A program made the translations under genes and the position numbers. Positions 32,300-42,838 of a stretch of 64,000 nucleotides of DNA are shown here, piece by piece. How positions within the stretch are numbered: the first letter of the stretch is position 1; every line of letters starts with the position of its first letter. The DNA is from Staphylococcus durrellii. GTDB taxonomy: Bacteria > Bacillota > Bacilli > Staphylococcales > Staphylococcaceae. The stretch is from positions 1,798,001 to 1,862,000 of the forward strand of contig NZ_JADIIO010000001.1 of NCBI RefSeq assembly GCF_015594545.1. Direction: 5' to 3'. Under the pieces are notes generated by a model, which saw only the letters and a program-made list of their open reading frames with translations, had not been told where the DNA came from and made no database searches.

Positions 32300-32571
32300 T
32301 TATAGTGAATATTGTGCTTGTAATATCAATGCCTCTTGCACCTTAGTTAAACGTTTTGAATTGGCATTTCTGTTTCAAAGTTAAAGTGCTAAATATTTTG
32401 ATACTGTTGGCTATTTGTTTAAGCCACCTTGTTGATAAACATTATTCATTATAACGTAATCTTCTGCATCACCTTGAGAATGATCTTTAAAGTTGATAGG
32501 ATTACATTCTGCTAATAATTTGTAGCATTGAATATTAACATCTTTGTTTCCCATTTTAGCAATTTCTAACT
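32300..32571 (-). pseudogene. Decayed small gene, DUF1871-like, downstream of ppiB
   Basis: After the ppiB stop the minus strand holds an open frame of 47 codons from ATG 32554 to TAG 32411-32413 (begins MGNKDVNIQCYKLLAECNP, ends VYQQGGLNK). In-frame codons also precede that ATG (LEIAKMGNKD). After the TAG, protein-like sequence goes on in pieces: FNFETEMPIQNV in another frame (about 32347-32388), then LTKVQEALILQAQYSL back in the first frame up to TAA at 32300-32302. Joined, they look like one protein of about 90 residues with the LLxEWNP and FxFExExPI pattern of DUF1871 proteins. So it is broken by one stop and two frameshifts. No good ribosome site is seen. The family name is tentative; the decay is seen directly. 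Confidence 0.6.
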
Positions 32572-33168
32572 TTATTTATCCTCAATATCAATTGAATCAA
32601 TAGTAATATCGTGTAATGGCTTGTCTTGTGGGCCTACTTTTGTACTAGCAATATCTTCTAATGTAGACTCACCATCAATTAATTGACCAAATACCGTATG
32701 CTTTTGGTCTAACCAAGGCGTACCACCCTTTTCAGCATATTTATCTACTATAGGTTGTGGCCAACCACCATCTGCTAATTGATTTAACATTGATTCAGGG
32801 ACTTCATTCATTTGTACAATAAAAAATTGAGAGCCATTTGTATTAGGCCCTGAATTTGCCATTGATAATGCACCATAAATATTAAAAGCTTCTAAAGAAA
32901 ATTCGTCTTCAAAAGGCTTACCATAAATACTTTCGCCGCCCATGCCTGTTGCAGTTGGATCTCCACCTTGAACCATAAAATCATTTATTACACGGTGGAA
33001 TGTGATGCCATCGTAATAGCCATTTTTTGCATGTGTTACGAAATTTTCAACTGTTTTAGGTGCTACGTCAGGTAATAGCTTAAAAGTCATATCTCCTTTA
33101 TTTGTATGCATAACTAATTTAATTTCATTGTCTTTTACTTTGTTATCTAATTGAGGATAGTTTGTCAT
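32572..33168 (-). CDS. ppiB: Peptidyl-prolyl cis-trans isomerase, cyclophilin type
   Basis: A 198-residue cytoplasmic cyclophilin that speeds proline isomerisation in folding. The active-site motif [22 protein letters not shown] lies near 60-81 with the catalytic Arg, followed by [20 protein letters not shown] near 100-119 and [11 protein letters not shown] near 160. A family insertion ([22 protein letters not shown] region) is typical of the larger firmicute form. The ATG at 33168 is chosen because TGGAG precedes it. It is divergent from kapB with only 66 bp between them, so the two promoters probably overlap. Confidence 0.94.
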   Translation of the reverse strand: MTNYPQLDNKVKDNEIKLVMHTNKGDMTFKLLPDVAPKTVENFVTHAKNGYYDGITFHRVINDFMVQGGDPTATGMGGESIYGKPFEDEFSLEAFNIYGALSMANSGPNTNGSQFFIVQMNEVPESMLNQLADGGWPQPIVDKYAEKGGTPWLDQKHTVFGQLIDGESTLEDIASTKVGPQDKPLHDITIDSIDIEDK

Positions 33169-33234
33169 TTTAATTCTCCATTTCATGTTAATATGATATT
33201 AGTATTTTAACATAAATGAAAGGAAGTATTGAAT

Positions 33235-33615
33235 ATGTTATACCGTTTCGCTCATAAAACTGGAGTATATGGCGTTAGTATCGTCGAAGAACAAGATAAT
33301 CAAGTTTTGGTTCAAATCGAACAAGTGATTAAACATCCAAAACAAGGTGATTTACATAATCCTAAAGCAACAGATAATGTATTCTTCCACGAACGTAAAG
33401 CTTTAAGTCAATTTGAAAAGCGTTATACGACTAGCTCACAATTGAAAGAATTAGATGTAGAACCCTTACCTTACGTTGAATCATTACAACTTGCTATTAA
33501 TAATTTAGAAGAACGCTTGCAACAAAAGCAAGATGAACATGCCCGTCGTTCTCTAGAAAATTTACAAATCTTAAAAAATGATTATTTCATTCAATATAAA
33601 GAAAAATTTAAATAA
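33235..33615 (+). CDS. KapB-family protein
   Basis: A 126-residue acidic protein of the kinase-associated KapB family: beta-rich N-terminal domain (YRFAHKTGVYGVSIVEE, VLVQIEQVIKHPKQGDLHNP, DNVFFHERKALSQFEKR) and a helical C-terminal half (about 75-126). In B. subtilis KapB is a lipoprotein linked to KinB in sporulation; here there is no lipobox and staphylococci do not sporulate, so its role must differ and is unknown. The ATG at 33235 has AAAGGAAG at 8 bases; the TTG at 33229 is too close to that site. It lies just upstream of the mnh operon but about 125 bp away with its own promoter between. Confidence 0.75.
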   Translation: MLYRFAHKTGVYGVSIVEEQDNQVLVQIEQVIKHPKQGDLHNPKATDNVFFHERKALSQFEKRYTTSSQLKELDVEPLPYVESLQLAINNLEERLQQKQDEHARRSLENLQILKNDYFIQYKEKFK

Positions 33616-33678
33616 AAATACACACTTTCTTCTTATTTAATAGTGCATTACAATCCTTTATATATAAGCGATTGACGT

Positions 33679-33707
33679 TTTTCAGAATAGTATTAATCAT
33701 GTATAAT
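33679..33707 (+). promoter_or_regulatory. Promoter of the mnh operon
   Basis: -35 TTTTCA (33679-33684), a 17-base spacer and a perfect -10 TATAAT (33702-33707), about 35 bases before mnhA. The -35 region also matches the CodY motif AATTTTCWGAAAATT at 11 of 15 positions (33678-33692), a weak hint only. Confidence 0.7.
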
Positions 33708-33741
33708 GTTTTTATATACTTTTTAAAGGGAGGCATACTTA

Positions 33742-36159
33742 ATGAGCTTGTTGCATATAGCGGTGTTAATACCGTTAATTTTTGCACTCATTATTCCTTT
33801 TGTGTATCGACTTCATAAACGGCTTCATTTAGGCTGGTTTGTATTACCAGTCCCGTTAGTCTTATTTATTTACTTCATCTCATACATACCAACAACCATG
33901 TCAGATGATGCCGTTTTACTAGAAGCAGACTGGATGCCAAAATTTGGCATGAATTATGATTTATATATAGATGGTTTAAGTCTATTGTTTAGTCTGCTTA
34001 TCACTGGTATTGGTACATTAGTCGTACTATACTCAATCAGTTATTTAAGTCGAAAAGAGCAATTGGGGAATTTTTACTGTTATCTACTATTATTTATGGG
34101 CGCAATGTTAGGTGTTGTCTTATCTGACAATATAATTGTTTTATACTTATTTTGGGAATTAACATCATTTTCTAGTTTTTTGCTTATCTCATTTTGGAGA
34201 GAAAATTCAGCATCTATTTATGGCGCTCAAAAATCGATGCTTGTTACTGTATTAGGTGGACTATGTTTATTAGGTGGTTTAATTTTATTATCAATTGCTA
34301 CTCATTCAACAAGTATTCATGAAATGATTGCTAATGCAGACAATATTCAGACTAGTCCATATTTCATACTTTCAATGGTACTCGTTCTGATTGGTGCAAT
34401 GACAAAGTCAGCCCAATTCCCATTTTATGTTTGGTTACCAGATGCAATGGAAGCACCAACACCTGTAAGTGCTTACCTACATTCAGCGACTATGGTTAAA
34501 GCGGGTTTATACTTAGTGGCACGAATGACTCCAATTTTTGCGGTTACACAAGGTTGGGTATGGGCAGTTACGGTTGTTGGCCTTGTAACACTTTTCTGGG
34601 CATCGTTAAATGCCACAAAGCAACAAGATTTGAAAGGTATCCTTGCCTTTTCTACCGTGTCACAGTTAGGGATGATAATGGCAATGTTAGGCATTGGTGC
34701 AGTCAGTTATCATTTCGAAGGCTCAGAAAGCCAGTTATATAGCGCAGCATTTACAGCGGCTATATTTCATTTAATAAATCATGCTACATTTAAAGGTGCG
34801 CTCTTTATGATTACCGGCGCTGTGGATCATAGTACTGGAACACGTGATGTAAAAAAACTAGGTGGTCTGGTGACTGTAATGCCTATTTCGTTTACAATCA
34901 CTTTAATAACAGCGCTAAGTATGGCTGGCGTTCCGCCTTTTAACGGTTTTTTATCAAAAGAATCATTTTTAGAAAGTGTTATTGAAATAACTCATGTTGA
35001 TTTATATAACTTAAGTTCTATAGGTGTTTTATTACCAATCGTTGCTATTATTGGTAGTATTTTTACCTTCGTCTATTCTATAAGATTTATTGGTCAAATC
35101 TTCCTAGGAAGTTACCATGAAGATAAACTGCCTAAGAAAGCACACGAATCTTCATTGTTAATGCTAATATCACCTATTATTTTAGCTTTATTAGTTATAG
35201 TATTTGGCCTTTTTCCTAATTTAATTACAAGTTCAATTATAGACCCTGCAGTTAATTCAATCAGTAAATCTGTGAGTAAACCTGCAGAATTTCATTTCTT
35301 CCATGGTTTTACGCCAGCGCTTTTCTCTACATTACTGATTTATTTAATTGGTATCATACTAATTTTTACGTTTAGCTATTGGGTGCATTTGCTAAAAGCA
35401 CAACCAGACAAGTTAACAATTAATTATTGGTATAACAATAGTGGCAAATCTGTACAACTTTATTCTAGTAAATTTACAGATACGTACGTTACAGGATTTA
35501 CGCGTAATAACTTAGTTATTATTTTCTTAACGTTAATAGTGATGTCGGCAATCGTGTTAATAGTTACACCAGTTTCAATTAATTTTAAAGACGTGAGTAA
35601 TATAAGGGCATTCGAAGTCGTAATCGTTATTTTAATATGTGTTGCTGCAACCATGATGGTGTTAGCACATTCTAGATTGTTCAGTATCTTAATGGCTAGT
35701 GCTATAGGTTATGCTGTTGCCGTATTCTTTATTTATTTTGGCGCACCTGACTTAGCGCTAACACAATTTGTAATAGAAACAATTTCAACAGCTTTATTCT
35801 TACTATGTTTCTATCATTTACCAAATTTAAATCGTCATAACGAAACTAAAAGTTTTAAAGCGGTTAATATGTTAATTTCAATTGGCGCAGGTTTAGTGGT
35901 AACTATTATTGGTTTAATTGCTTATGGCAATAGACACTTCGCTTCTATAGCTAATTATTATAAAGCACATGTTCATGACCTAGCTCACGGCAAAAACATG
36001 GTTAACGTTATACTTGTTGACTTCCGTGGTACCGATACTTTATTCGAATCGTCTGTATTAGGTATAGCAGGTTTGGGTGTATATACAATGATTAAATTGC
36101 GCTCTAAAAAAAACACTAAAGTTGAAGGAGGTAATAATAATGAACAGACAGAAAAATAA
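33742..36159 (+). CDS. mnhA: Na+/H+ antiporter subunit A (MnhA)
   Basis: The largest subunit of the Mrp-type Na+(K+)/H+ antiporter, related to NuoL and MbhA. The 805-residue protein has about 20 membrane segments: residues 1-~500 form the NuoL-like antiporter module (the TM5 Glu region [22 protein letters not shown] near 132 and the Lys-containing [38 protein letters not shown] region near 215), and the C-terminal part is MnhA-specific. It pumps Na+ out in exchange for protons and uses the membrane potential. The ribosome site is GGGAGG. It heads a seven-gene operon whose genes overlap or nearly touch, as in S. aureus mnh1. Confidence 0.95.
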   Translation: MSLLHIAVLIPLIFALIIPFVYRLHKRLHLGWFVLPVPLVLFIYFISYIPTTMSDDAVLLEADWMPKFGMNYDLYIDGLSLLFSLLITGIGTLVVLYSISYLSRKEQLGNFYCYLLLFMGAMLGVVLSDNIIVLYLFWELTSFSSFLLISFWRENSASIYGAQKSMLVTVLGGLCLLGGLILLSIATHSTSIHEMIANADNIQTSPYFILSMVLVLIGAMTKSAQFPFYVWLPDAMEAPTPVSAYLHSATMVKAGLYLVARMTPIFAVTQGWVWAVTVVGLVTLFWASLNATKQQDLKGILAFSTVSQLGMIMAMLGIGAVSYHFEGSESQLYSAAFTAAIFHLINHATFKGALFMITGAVDHSTGTRDVKKLGGLVTVMPISFTITLITALSMAGVPPFNGFLSKESFLESVIEITHVDLYNLSSIGVLLPIVAIIGSIFTFVYSIRFIGQIFLGSYHEDKLPKKAHESSLLMLISPIILALLVIVFGLFPNLITSSIIDPAVNSISKSVSKPAEFHFFHGFTPALFSTLLIYLIGIILIFTFSYWVHLLKAQPDKLTINYWYNNSGKSVQLYSSKFTDTYVTGFTRNNLVIIFLTLIVMSAIVLIVTPVSINFKDVSNIRAFEVVIVILICVAATMMVLAHSRLFSILMASAIGYAVAVFFIYFGAPDLALTQFVIETISTALFLLCFYHLPNLNRHNETKSFKAVNMLISIGAGLVVTIIGLIAYGNRHFASIANYYKAHVHDLAHGKNMVNVILVDFRGTDTLFESSVLGIAGLGVYTMIKLRSKKNTKVEGGNNNEQTEK

Positions 36160-36568
36160 TTTAATTTTTCAATATTCAGCTATTGTTATCTTCTTTTTAA
36201 TAGTAATGTTTGGTCTTTCACTATTCCTAGCTGGGCATTATACTCCTGGTGGTGGTTTCGTAGGGGGCCTCTTACTTTCAAGTGCACTTGTTATTATTGC
36301 AGTTGCATTTGACATTAAAACAATGCGTAAAATTTTTCCTTGGGATTTCAAAATTTTAATAGGCATCGGATTATTATTTTGTGTAGCTACGCCTATGGCC
36401 AGTTGGTTTTATGACAAAAATTTCTTTACTCATAAGCCGTTTGAAATACCACTTATCATTTTAAAGCCAATGCATATGCATACTGCTACATTTTTTGATT
36501 TAGGCGTCATGTTGGCAGTAATTGGTACAGTAATGACTATCATATTATCGATTGGAGAGAATGACTAA
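36140..36568 (+). CDS. mnhB: Na+/H+ antiporter subunit B (MnhB)
   Basis: A 142-residue membrane protein with four hydrophobic segments and the conserved [21 protein letters not shown] near 30-50. The start ATG lies inside the end of mnhA (20-base overlap) and has AGGAGG upstream; the TTG start of the longer frame overlaps that site. The length equals S. aureus MnhB1. It is an essential subunit of the Mrp complex, resembling part of the hydrogenase-like membrane arm. Confidence 0.93.
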   Translation: MNRQKNNLIFQYSAIVIFFLIVMFGLSLFLAGHYTPGGGFVGGLLLSSALVIIAVAFDIKTMRKIFPWDFKILIGIGLLFCVATPMASWFYDKNFFTHKPFEIPLIILKPMHMHTATFFDLGVMLAVIGTVMTIILSIGEND

Positions 36569-36915
36569 TGGAAATATTAATGATATTAGTTTGTGGCTTC
36601 CTCACTTCAATGAGCGTCTATCTCATTCTCTCTAAAAGTTTAATACGTATTATTTTAGGGACAACGCTACAAACGCATACGGCAAACTTGTTTTTAATTA
36701 CAATGGGTGGCTTAAAAAATGGAGGCGTACCTATATACGAAAAAGGAGTAACGCATTATGTTGATCCTATCCCACAAGCCCTTATTTTAACGGCAATAGT
36801 AATTTCATTTTCTGTCACAGCATTCTTCTTAGTTCTTGCGTTTAGAAGTTATAAAGAGCTCGGAACAGACAATGTCGAACAGATGAGAGGAGTGCTTGAA
36901 AATGATAGCGAGTAA
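36568..36915 (+). CDS. mnhC: Na+/H+ antiporter subunit C (MnhC)
   Basis: A 115-residue NuoK-like subunit with three membrane segments (about 3-23, 27-45, 70-95) and the signature [12 protein letters not shown] near 34-45. The stop of mnhB and the ATG overlap by one base (TAATG), so translation is coupled. NuoK homologues take part in the proton path. Confidence 0.93.
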   Translation: MEILMILVCGFLTSMSVYLILSKSLIRIILGTTLQTHTANLFLITMGGLKNGGVPIYEKGVTHYVDPIPQALILTAIVISFSVTAFFLVLAFRSYKELGTDNVEQMRGVLENDSE

Positions 36916-38398
36916 CTTACTTATGTCAGCATTAGTACTGCCTTTATTAACCAGTATTTTATTAATCTTTTTAGGTAAACGTCCTATCATCAAACGCTAT
37001 ATTGCATTAGGCGGTACATTAATCACTTTATGCTTTAGTTTAATTAATCTATACAATGTCTATAAAGATGGACCTATTAAACTTGAACTTGGTTCTTGGA
37101 AGGCACCGTATAGTATTGTTTTTGTATTAGACCTTTTCAGTGCCCTACTTATAGTTACAAGCTTAATTATTACGGCTCTAATAATTTTATATTCTTATAA
37201 AACTGTTGGTATCGAACGAGAAAGATTCTATTATTATTTTGCTATTATGTTTATGATTACTGGCATCAATGGTGCATTTATGACTGGTGATATTTTCAAC
37301 TTATTCGTATTTTTTGAAGTGTTTTTAATATCTTCATATATTTTATTGGTTATTGGTGGCACACAAATACAATTAAGTGAAACAATTAAATATGTATTAA
37401 TTAATGTAACTTCTTCAGCATTTTTCGTTATTGCTGTTGGAATGCTTTACTCTGTAGTTGGTACATTAAATTTAGCAGATATTAGTAACAAGCTAAGCCA
37501 GTTATCACCTAAAGACAGCAATGTAGTGACAATTATTTTTGTTGTATTCATTTTTGTTTTTGCTACAAAGGCCGGTGTATTTCCAATGTATATATGGTTA
37601 CCTGGTGCATATTATGCGCCTCCGACGGCGATTATTGCCTTTTTCGGGGCTTTACTTACAAAAGTTGGTGTTTATGCCATAGCTAGAACAATTAGTCTTT
37701 TTTTCCGTGATACGTCTTCACTACCGTATTATTTATTATTGTTCTTAGCTATACTGACTATTGTCTTTGGCTGCTTAGGTGCCATAAGTTACAGCGACAT
37801 TAAAAAGATTATACTGTATAATATTATGATTGCTATTGGTGTCATCTTAATCGGTGTTGCAATGATGAATCAAGCCGGCATAATGGGTGCAATTTATTAT
37901 ACGCTTCATGATATGCTAATTAAAGCAGGTCTATTCTTTTTAATAGGCGTTATTTATAAAATTACAGGCTCGTATGATTTAAAATCATTTGGCGGTCTAA
38001 TTAAACATTATCCCATTTTAGGTTGGACATTCTTTATTGCAGCTTTAAGCTTAGCTGGTATTCCACCATTCAGTGGTTTTTACGGTAAATATTATATAAT
38101 TGAAGCAACTTTCCAAAAAGGATTTTACGTGAGCGGTATAGTAGTCTTACTTTCTAGTTTAGTCGTACTATATTCAGTTATTCGTATATTCTTAAAAGGT
38201 TTCTTTGGCCCTGCTTTTGGATATAAATATAATCCTAAATTACAATATCAAAGTGTATTAACTATTTCAGTCTTTACTGTGGTGCTGACAATAATATTTG
38301 GATTATCAGCCGACGTTTTACAACCAATCATTAAAGATGCGGCCTCAACTTTCTATAATCCAAGCGAATATGTATCTAACGTGTTAGGAGGTAAATAA
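36902..38398 (+). CDS. mnhD: Na+/H+ antiporter subunit D (MnhD)
   Basis: A 498-residue NuoN/NuoM-like antiporter subunit with about 14 membrane segments. Motifs: the TM5 Glu in [18 protein letters not shown] near 133-148, the Lys in [23 protein letters not shown] near 220 and [16 protein letters not shown] near 395. The ATG at 36902 has AGAGGAGTG upstream and overlaps the end of mnhC by 14 bases; the earlier TTG is part of the ribosome site. The length matches MnhD1. Confidence 0.94.
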   Translation: MIASNLLMSALVLPLLTSILLIFLGKRPIIKRYIALGGTLITLCFSLINLYNVYKDGPIKLELGSWKAPYSIVFVLDLFSALLIVTSLIITALIILYSYKTVGIERERFYYYFAIMFMITGINGAFMTGDIFNLFVFFEVFLISSYILLVIGGTQIQLSETIKYVLINVTSSAFFVIAVGMLYSVVGTLNLADISNKLSQLSPKDSNVVTIIFVVFIFVFATKAGVFPMYIWLPGAYYAPPTAIIAFFGALLTKVGVYAIARTISLFFRDTSSLPYYLLLFLAILTIVFGCLGAISYSDIKKIILYNIMIAIGVILIGVAMMNQAGIMGAIYYTLHDMLIKAGLFFLIGVIYKITGSYDLKSFGGLIKHYPILGWTFFIAALSLAGIPPFSGFYGKYYIIEATFQKGFYVSGIVVLLSSLVVLYSVIRIFLKGFFGPAFGYKYNPKLQYQSVLTISVFTVVLTIIFGLSADVLQPIIKDAASTFYNPSEYVSNVLGGK

Positions 38399-38399
38399 T

Positions 38400-38882
38400 A
38401 TGGCAATTCAAATATTAGTAAACTTATTGCTAGCCGTTTTATGGTTCTTCTTAACAGGTAGTTATACGTTAAATAATTTTATTTTAGGCTATATATTCGG
38501 ACTAATACTCGTAGTTCTTTTACGCAGTGTTTTCCCAGGCAGACTTTATATCTTAACAATATATAAAATCATCAAACTATTAGTAGTATTTTTTATAGAA
38601 TTAATCAAAGCCAATCTAGATGTCATCAAGATTGTCACAAAACGTAAAATAGCAAATGAACCAGCTTTCTTTACTTATAACACAGATTTAAAAGCGGACT
38701 GGCAAATTGTGCTATTGTCTACACTCATTACTTTGACTCCCGGTACTATAGTACTAGGCGTTAGTGATGATCGCAAAAAGATTTTCGTCCACTGTATTGA
38801 TTTCAGCACTACAGAAGAAGAAACTGAAAGTATAAAATCGTCACTTGAAAAAGTGGTAAGAGAGGTAGGCGAAACGACATGA
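38400..38882 (+). CDS. mnhE: Na+/H+ antiporter subunit E (MnhE)
   Basis: A 160-residue subunit: two or three N-terminal membrane segments (about 3-20, 25-45, 57-75) and a cytoplasmic C-terminal domain with the conserved [20 protein letters not shown] near 103-122. It follows mnhD immediately and overlaps mnhF by 4 bases (ATGA). It is needed for Mrp complex assembly in model systems. Confidence 0.93.
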   Translation: MAIQILVNLLLAVLWFFLTGSYTLNNFILGYIFGLILVVLLRSVFPGRLYILTIYKIIKLLVVFFIELIKANLDVIKIVTKRKIANEPAFFTYNTDLKADWQIVLLSTLITLTPGTIVLGVSDDRKKIFVHCIDFSTTEEETESIKSSLEKVVREVGETT

Positions 38883-39172
38883 ACTACTCAATCATTATAA
38901 TCATTGCACTAATAATTGTGTCGTTATCCATGTTAGCAATGCTTATTCGCGTTATTAAAGGTCCTTCTCTCGCTGACAGAGTTGTAGCCTTAGATGCTAT
39001 GGGTATTCAACTTATGGCAATCATCGCTTTGTTCAGCATTTTTCTAGGGACAACTTATATGATAGTTGCTATATTACTAATAGGTATCATAGCCTTTTTA
39101 GGTACTGCTGTATTCGCTAAATATATGGATAAAGGTAAGGTGATCGAACATGACAGCAACAATAATCATTAG
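38879..39172 (+). CDS. mnhF: Na+/H+ antiporter subunit F (MnhF)
   Basis: A 97-residue protein with three membrane segments and the conserved [19 protein letters not shown] near 23-41, the MrpF signature. The start overlaps mnhE (ATGA) and the end overlaps mnhG by 23 bases. Confidence 0.93.
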   Translation: MNYSIIIIIALIIVSLSMLAMLIRVIKGPSLADRVVALDAMGIQLMAIIALFSIFLGTTYMIVAILLIGIIAFLGTAVFAKYMDKGKVIEHDSNNNH

Positions 39173-39506
39173 TATTTCACTTATACTCGTAATTTTGGGC
39201 GCATTAATTAGTGCACTGGCCGCAATCGGCATCTTGCGTCTAGAAGATGTTTATTCTAGAGCTCATGCGGCAGGTAAAGCAGCAACGTTAGGTTCAATAT
39301 TCTTGTTAGCTGGTGTTTTCTTATTCTTTATCGGTAAAGAAGGCTATGCAAATATGCAATTAATCGTCGGTATTTTTTTCATACTAATTACCGGACCATT
39401 AGCCAGCCATTTAATTATTAAAGCCGCTTATAATTTAGAAACACCCTCATCAAAACGCATCAAACAAGATGATATTTCAGAGACATTGAAAGATAAAAAA
39501 ATATAA
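39150..39506 (+). CDS. mnhG: Na+/H+ antiporter subunit G (MnhG)
   Basis: A 118-residue subunit with three membrane segments and the MrpG motif [20 protein letters not shown] near 27-46. It closes the operon, which ends in a hairpin 9 bases after the stop. With mnhA-F it completes the full set of seven subunits, all intact. Confidence 0.93.
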   Translation: MTATIIISISLILVILGALISALAAIGILRLEDVYSRAHAAGKAATLGSIFLLAGVFLFFIGKEGYANMQLIVGIFFILITGPLASHLIIKAAYNLETPSSKRIKQDDISETLKDKKI

Positions 39507-39514
39507 CTATAAAT

Positions 39515-39559
39515 AAGAGTCCAAAAAATTAGTACTTTAACTAAACTTTTTGGACTCTT
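39515..39559 (+). terminator. Terminator of the mnh operon
   Basis: 13-bp stem AAGAGTCCAAAAA/TTTTTGGACTCTT with a 19-base loop, followed by a T-rich tail. Confidence 0.82.
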
Positions 39560-39633
39560 TTACTGTTGATTTAGTATTTAATTTCCTTTATCATAAATCG
39601 TAATAATTACGTTTTATGATAAAGGAGATTTTT

Positions 39634-40782
39634 ATGCAACAATGGACGATTATTGGTGGCGGCATTCATGCAGTTACCATCGCATTAAAGTTAATAAACT
39701 TAGGTTTAGCACAACAACAATTAACCATTATAGACCCACATAATGATTTATGTGAACAATTTGCACGACGCACAAGTAAAATCAGTATGCCTTTCTTACG
39801 TTCACCTGGTGTGCATCACGTACATCCGGACCCATTTCATTTAAAGCAGTTTGCTAAAGTAAACCAATATACTAATTGTACCTTAGGTAAATATCAACGT
39901 CCTCAAACAAACATGTTTATGGATCATATACATATGTTAATTCATCAATTTGATTTAAACCATTCTCACATTTCTGCTTCGGCAATTGAATTATTCCCAA
40001 CAGATAATCAATGGTCGGTATTATTGGATAATAATGAAATTATTAAAACCAAAAATGTAGTGTTAGCTTTTGGAAGTTATCACCATACAAATGTACCTCA
40101 GATATTTCAGCAACAACCAGATGTGCAACATATCTTCCAAGATGATGACACGATAAATTTCTGCTCATCTTCACATGTAGTCGGCAGTGGCATTTCAGCA
40201 GCGCATTTAATTAATAAATTGTTAAAGCAAGATGAGCGTATAGTTCACTTATGGTTAAATAAATATTTAGAAGTTCACGATTTCGATGCAGATCCAGGAT
40301 GGCTAGGTCCGAAAAATATGACCTACTTTGAGGCTATAGAAGATTCACAACAACGTCTGTTATTACTTAACAAAGAACGTCATAAAGGTTCTTTACCGAG
40401 AGAGCTATATTTAAAATTAAAACATTATCAAGAACAAGGTCGCTTAATGATTCATCATGATAAAATTAATGATATTCGTCACCATCATATCATTACTGAT
40501 AACAACGAAACATATTACGACAATATTATACTTGCAACAGGTTTTAGTAATAGTCTATATCAACTACCCCTTATTAAAAATTTGATTTTACACTATTAAG
40601 CACCTATGGCTAATTGTGGTTTACCTTTATTAACTGATCAACTATCTTGGTTACCCAATTTATATGTAAGTGGTGCACTAGCCGATCTAAAATTAGGACC
40701 ATTTGCACGTAATATTGCTGGTGGAAGAGAAGCTGCTAAACGCATAGGAAGCGCGTTTAATGCTACGTCGTATACGAAATGA
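39634..40782 (+). pseudogene. FAD/NAD(P)-binding oxidoreductase broken by an in-frame stop
   Basis: From ATG 39634 (AAAGGAG upstream at 39621-39627) the frame reads an FAD Rossmann motif WTIIGGGIHAVTIA, then FLRSPGVHHVHPDPFH, VVLAFGSYHHTNVP, a second nucleotide-binding VVGSGISAAHLINKL and IILATGFSN. It halts at TAA 40597-40599 (codon 322). The same frame continues at once for 60 codons to TGA 40782 with family-like sequence (APMANCGLPLL, LPNLYVSGALADLKLGPFAR, NIAGGREAAKRIG). A single base change at the TAA would restore a 382-residue protein. The layout suggests an N-hydroxylating monooxygenase-like family (COG4529 type) of unknown substrate, found after mnhG in staphylococci. The truncated product would lack the C-terminal FAD-domain end. 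Confidence 0.8.
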
Positions 40783-40840
40783 CGGCACTTTTAAATAACA
40801 AAGGATATTCAAATGTATTTAACTAGCCTTTACTATCAAA

Positions 40841-40882
40841 AAAAGGGATGAAGATTGTATAATTCAATCCTTCATCCCTTTT
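40841..40882. terminator. Bidirectional terminator after the FAD pseudogene
   Basis: Stem AAAAGGGATGAAG.../...CTTCATCCCTTTT with a few internal mismatches and A/T flanks; it lies between convergent genes. Confidence 0.85.
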
Positions 40883-40889
40883 GTGTAAT

Positions 40890-41267
40890 TTATCTTTTAC
40901 GTTCTTTTATCGCCATCGTACCTCGCATGATACAAATTAATCGGTCGGTATCATCTTTAATTTCGATATTCCATACTTGAGTTGTTTTACCTTCATGAAT
41001 AATCGTCGCAGTTGCATAAATCATACCTTTTACAGTCGAACCAATGTGATTTGCATTCATTTCCAAACCTAAAGGTGTGTAGCGGTCTGTATCTATAATA
41101 TAAGCGGCCCCCATCGAGCAAGCTGTTTCACCTAATGCTAAACTTGCGCCACCATGTAAATAACCAAATGGTTGTTTAACTTTATCAGTTACTGGCATTG
41201 AAACGACCATCAAACCATGCTCTTGTTTTTCAATTTTCATTTCCAAAGCATCTAACATCGTACTCAT
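40890..41267 (-). CDS. PaaI-family hotdog thioesterase
   Basis: A 125-residue hotdog-fold acyl-CoA thioesterase. The core motif GYLHGGASLALGETACSMGAA near 32-52 carries the catalytic Glu, followed by GLEMNANHIGSTVKG near 68-82. The family hydrolyses aryl- or acyl-CoA; close relatives include MenI-type enzymes that release 1,4-dihydroxy-2-naphthoate, but nothing here proves that substrate. The ATG has GAGGTGG upstream. It lies 30 bp downstream of the YuiF-type transporter in the same direction. Confidence 0.82.
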   Translation of the reverse strand: MSTMLDALEMKIEKQEHGLMVVSMPVTDKVKQPFGYLHGGASLALGETACSMGAAYIIDTDRYTPLGLEMNANHIGSTVKGMIYATATIIHEGKTTQVWNIEIKDDTDRLICIMRGTMAIKERKR

Positions 41268-41297
41268 AACGCACCACCTCTTTTGTTAACTTATTAA

Positions 41298-42614
41298 TTA
41301 TAATATCATAGCCGCAAGCGTTCCGAAAATGATTAACGGTACATTATAAAATATAAAGTTAGGTACACAAGTATCTCGCACATGGTCATGTTGACCATCA
41401 ACATTTAACCCAGCTGTTGGACCTAAAGTTGAATCACTTGCAGGTGAACCTGAATCACCTAGCGCACTTGCTGTTCCTATTAATGCTATTAATGCCATAG
41501 TACTTAAACCTAATGATTCTCCTAAAGGAATAAATAGGGTAGCGATAATTGGAATTGTAGCAAATGAAGAACCTATACCAAGTGTTACTACTAATCCAAT
41601 AGCGTACATTAAAATTATACTTAGTAATTTATTGTCGCCAGTTATGGTACTTAAACTTTGCACTAATTGACTAATGTCGCCTGTCTTATTCATAACACCT
41701 GCAAAGCCATTTGCTGTCAAAATTACAACACCGATATATGCCATAATTTGAATACCATCAATAAATTTTTGATCTAAATCTTTCCAATTATAAACTCCCG
41801 ATACAAAGAATGTTAATACACCAGCCAATGCACCAAAGATCATTGAATCAGTAAGGGTTTGAACAGTAAAAGTTGCGATAATCGAAATAACTGTTATGAC
41901 AATAACATATGGTTTTAATGTTACTTCTGACATTTCACTTTCATTTTTATGGTCAATATATTTTCTCGGTTTGCGATAATGTATAAGCCCAGCAATTAAT
42001 CCGACTATATAACCCATCGAAGGTATAATCATAGCTTTCCAAATCATACTCATTTCAATTGGGTGATGTGCCTTGGTAAAACCTTTCAAAATAATTTGAT
42101 GGAATATTTGACCAAATCCAAAAGGCAGTAACACATATGGGAAACATAACCCAAAACCAATGATTAAAGCTATTTGTCGTCTATCTATATTTAATTCATT
42201 AAATAAACTAATTAATGGTGGTATAACTATTGGAATAAATGCAATGTGTACTGGTATTACATTTTGACTCATAATACTTAATACTAATAATGCAATCATA
42301 ATTATAACTTTAACTTTGACTCGAGACATTCTTGAATTCTCAGCTCTGATTGCTTTAATAATTTTAAGAACAAGATAATCCGTTATGCCGCTATAAGATA
42401 TTAAAGCAGCAAAACCACCCAATAAGGCATAACTTAGAGCAACTTCGGCTCCATCTACAATATTTTTACTGAATACAGTCACTATTTCTGTGACACTCAT
42501 TCCGGCAATCAAGCCACCTACCAACGCACTAATGAATAAACTAATAACTACATTCAATCTGCATAAACATAGAATAATCATTAATACGACAGCTATTACG
42601 ACCGCATTAAACAC
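41298..42614 (-). CDS. Na+/H+ antiporter-family transporter (YuiF-like)
   Basis: A 438-residue membrane protein with about eleven to twelve hydrophobic segments, of the ion-transporter superfamily group that includes B. subtilis YuiF. The C-terminal motif LIGTASALGDSGSPASDSTLGPTAGLN near 380-405 is the conserved signature of this family. Annotated members are called Na+/H+ antiporters or amino acid transporters; the substrate is not proven. The gene next to it is leucyl aminopeptidase, as in yuiE-yuiF of B. subtilis, which makes uptake or export of an amino acid or dipeptide plausible. Confidence 0.8.
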   Translation of the reverse strand: MFNAVVIAVVLMIILCLCRLNVVISLFISALVGGLIAGMSVTEIVTVFSKNIVDGAEVALSYALLGGFAALISYSGITDYLVLKIIKAIRAENSRMSRVKVKVIIMIALLVLSIMSQNVIPVHIAFIPIVIPPLISLFNELNIDRRQIALIIGFGLCFPYVLLPFGFGQIFHQIILKGFTKAHHPIEMSMIWKAMIIPSMGYIVGLIAGLIHYRKPRKYIDHKNESEMSEVTLKPYVIVITVISIIATFTVQTLTDSMIFGALAGVLTFFVSGVYNWKDLDQKFIDGIQIMAYIGVVILTANGFAGVMNKTGDISQLVQSLSTITGDNKLLSIILMYAIGLVVTLGIGSSFATIPIIATLFIPLGESLGLSTMALIALIGTASALGDSGSPASDSTLGPTAGLNVDGQHDHVRDTCVPNFIFYNVPLIIFGTLAAMIL

Positions 42615-42838
42615 AATTCAAAACCCCTTTACCACATTATCGAACTAAAGCATAACAAAATTTATATTATCAAGCTGTGTTACCTTTGTCAACAAAAATT
42701 AAACAAATTGTATCTATTAAAAAAGTTGAACTAATATCTTTTCACTTATCTTTATATTAATAACCATTTTACTTCTTAATTTAAAATAATCATCAATATT
42801 TTCATAAGTCAGATTTAGTTCAACTAAATATCATTAAT

